DNA from: Eggerthellaceae bacterium
Lineage (GTDB): Bacteria > Actinomycetota > Coriobacteriia > Coriobacteriales > Eggerthellaceae
DNA: 6,947 nt
Assembly: GCA_017960005.1 (NCBI GenBank)
Contig: JAGCZM010000120.1
Coordinates: 1-6,947 of the forward strand
Direction of reading: 5' to 3'
This document shows positions 6,121 to 6,947 of the stretch, piece after piece; positions within the stretch are counted from its first letter, which is position 1, and the number at the start of each line of letters is the position of its first letter. The notes below the pieces were generated by a model that saw only the letters and a program-made list of their open reading frames with translations, searched no databases and had not been told where the DNA came from. The position numbers and the translations under genes were made by a program.

Positions 6121-6336
6121 ATGCAGCTGGCAGATGCCAAAGGGGGCCAAACCGTTACCATCGTTTCCAATAACGCGCACGGTAAAGCGTTTGCCCGTCT
6201 CAACAGCTTGGGTTTGATGGAGGGACAAAAACTCCGCGTGCTTTCTTCGGGATTCCCGGGACTGATCGTGGATATCAAGGGCTCCCGTCTCGCCATATGC
6301 AAATCGGCTGCCCGTGACATGGAGGTTTCCTTATGA
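6121..6336 (+). CDS. feoA: FeoA, small SH3-like ferrous iron transport protein
   Basis: 71 residues from the chosen ATG, close to the usual 75. The family pattern is present: MQLADAKGGQTVTI at the start, then RLNSLGLMEGQKLRVL (27-42), the signature of FeoA domains (LxxLGxxxGxxxxV), and GSRLAICKSAARDMEV (54-69) at the end, the final strands with the conserved I-A helix. FeoA is a small cytoplasmic SH3-like protein needed for FeoB-dependent Fe2+ uptake and thought to act on FeoB. It overlaps feoB by four bases (ATGA), so the two are translated together. If the ATG at 6094 is used, the product is 80 residues and the iron box directly abuts the start. No FeoC is seen; the window ends inside feoB. 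Confidence 0.9.
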   Translation: MQLADAKGGQTVTIVSNNAHGKAFARLNSLGLMEGQKLRVLSSGFPGLIVDIKGSRLAICKSAARDMEVSL

Positions 6337-6947
6337 AAACCTACGCATTGATCGGCAATCCGAACTGCGGCAAAACAACCCTGTTCAACGAACTGACCGG
6401 TACCTCACAACACGTGGGCAACTGGCCCGGCGTCACCGTGGAGAAAAAGGTTGGCCATCTGGTCTCCAAATACGGCGAGGCGCAAATCGTCGACTTACCC
6501 GGCATTTATTCTTTATCCCCCCACTCCATCGAGGAGATCGTCTCGAGGGACTTCATCATCAACGAGAAACCCGATGTGGTCATCGACATCGTCGAGGCCA
6601 CCAACATCGAGCGCAACTTGTTTTTGACCACGCAAATCGCCGAATTGGGTGTCCCCTTGGTCGTTGCCGTCAATATGATGGATGAAGCAAACCGCGCAGG
6701 CGACATCATCGATATCGAAAAACTCTCCGATGAGTGGGGTTTGCCGGTGGTGCCCATCACCGCCGTCATGGGCGTAGGCGTCATCGAACTCATGAACGTC
6801 GCGGGCGCAAGCTCGCTCATCGAAGCGGTCATGGACGAGGCTTCGCATCCCTTCCACGACGGAGAAGACGAGCACGGACACGGATTTCATGACACCGAGG
6901 ATCCCGAAGAACATCGCCGTGACCACCATACCGACGAAAAAGGACGC
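6333..6947 (+). CDS. feoB: FeoB ferrous iron permease, N-terminal GTPase part only (runs off edge)
   Basis: 205 codons present and no stop. FeoB is the membrane permease for Fe2+, with a cytoplasmic N-terminal G domain. The nucleotide motifs are complete: G1 GNPNCGKT (8-15), G2 with T35 in NWPGVTVEKK, G3 DLPG (54-57), G4 NMMD (114-117), G5 ITA (142-144). After the G domain, where the helical GDI domain should begin, residues 172-199 carry eight histidines and ten Asp/Glu residues (HPFHDGEDEHGHGFH and onward), a stretch I would not expect in a standard FeoB. The start has GGAGG seven bases upstream and overlaps the feoA stop. The transmembrane core, with its gate domains, lies beyond the window. 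Confidence 0.95.
   Translation, partial: MKTYALIGNPNCGKTTLFNELTGTSQHVGNWPGVTVEKKVGHLVSKYGEAQIVDLPGIYSLSPHSIEEIVSRDFIINEKPDVVIDIVEATNIERNLFLTTQIAELGVPLVVAVNMMDEANRAGDIIDIEKLSDEWGLPVVPITAVMGVGVIELMNVAGASSLIEAVMDEASHPFHDGEDEHGHGFHDTEDPEEHRRDHHTDEKGR

Overview
This is a compact bacterial chromosomal segment of roughly 50% G+C. It has short intergenic gaps, Shine-Dalgarno sites of the AGGAGG type, at least one TTG start codon, and overlapping stop/start codons. A TrkH-type transporter, a DUF2804 protein and a feoAB pair with an actinobacterial-style (DtxR/IdeR-like) iron box suggest an anaerobic or host-associated Gram-positive, possibly a mid-GC member of the Coriobacteriia. That placement is an inference from style, not a demonstrated identification. 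I see no rRNA, tRNA, IS element, CRISPR array or phage gene.

Layout. Positions 1-1119 (minus) hold the 5' part of a GT-A-fold family 2 glycosyltransferase that runs off the left edge; its own -10 box lies just upstream. Positions 1221-3697 (minus) form a tight three-gene operon, read right to left: a previously easy-to-miss 46-residue single-pass membrane protein with a TTG start, a TrkH potassium transporter of 565 residues, and, two bases after the TrkH stop, a 206-residue protein with a membrane anchor at each end and a predicted extracytoplasmic OB-fold-like domain. No TrkA/KtrA gating gene is visible, so the two unknown membrane proteins are the interesting partners. Positions 3877-4782 (plus) encode a ten-helix EamA/DMT exporter. 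It converges on a DUF2804 gene (4779-5906, minus), and the two genes share one CTAG for both stop codons. Positions 5907-6120 are a divergent regulatory region. To its left it drives DUF2804 from a perfect TATAAT without a -35 but with an FNR/CRP-like dyad at about -40. To its right it drives feoAB from a TTGACA promoter overlaid by two 16-base direct repeats, one of them inside a DtxR/IdeR-like iron box. Positions 6121-6947 hold feoA and the first 205 codons of feoB, overlapping by ATGA.

How the parts work together. The window is dominated by membrane transport: K+ uptake (TrkH), metabolite export (DMT) and Fe2+ uptake (FeoAB). The FeoB fragment carries a His/Asp/Glu-rich stretch straight after its G domain. 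The most promising undescribed system is the small-membrane-protein/TrkH/tethered OB-fold operon. The most testable regulatory hypothesis is the repeated element at the feo promoter.
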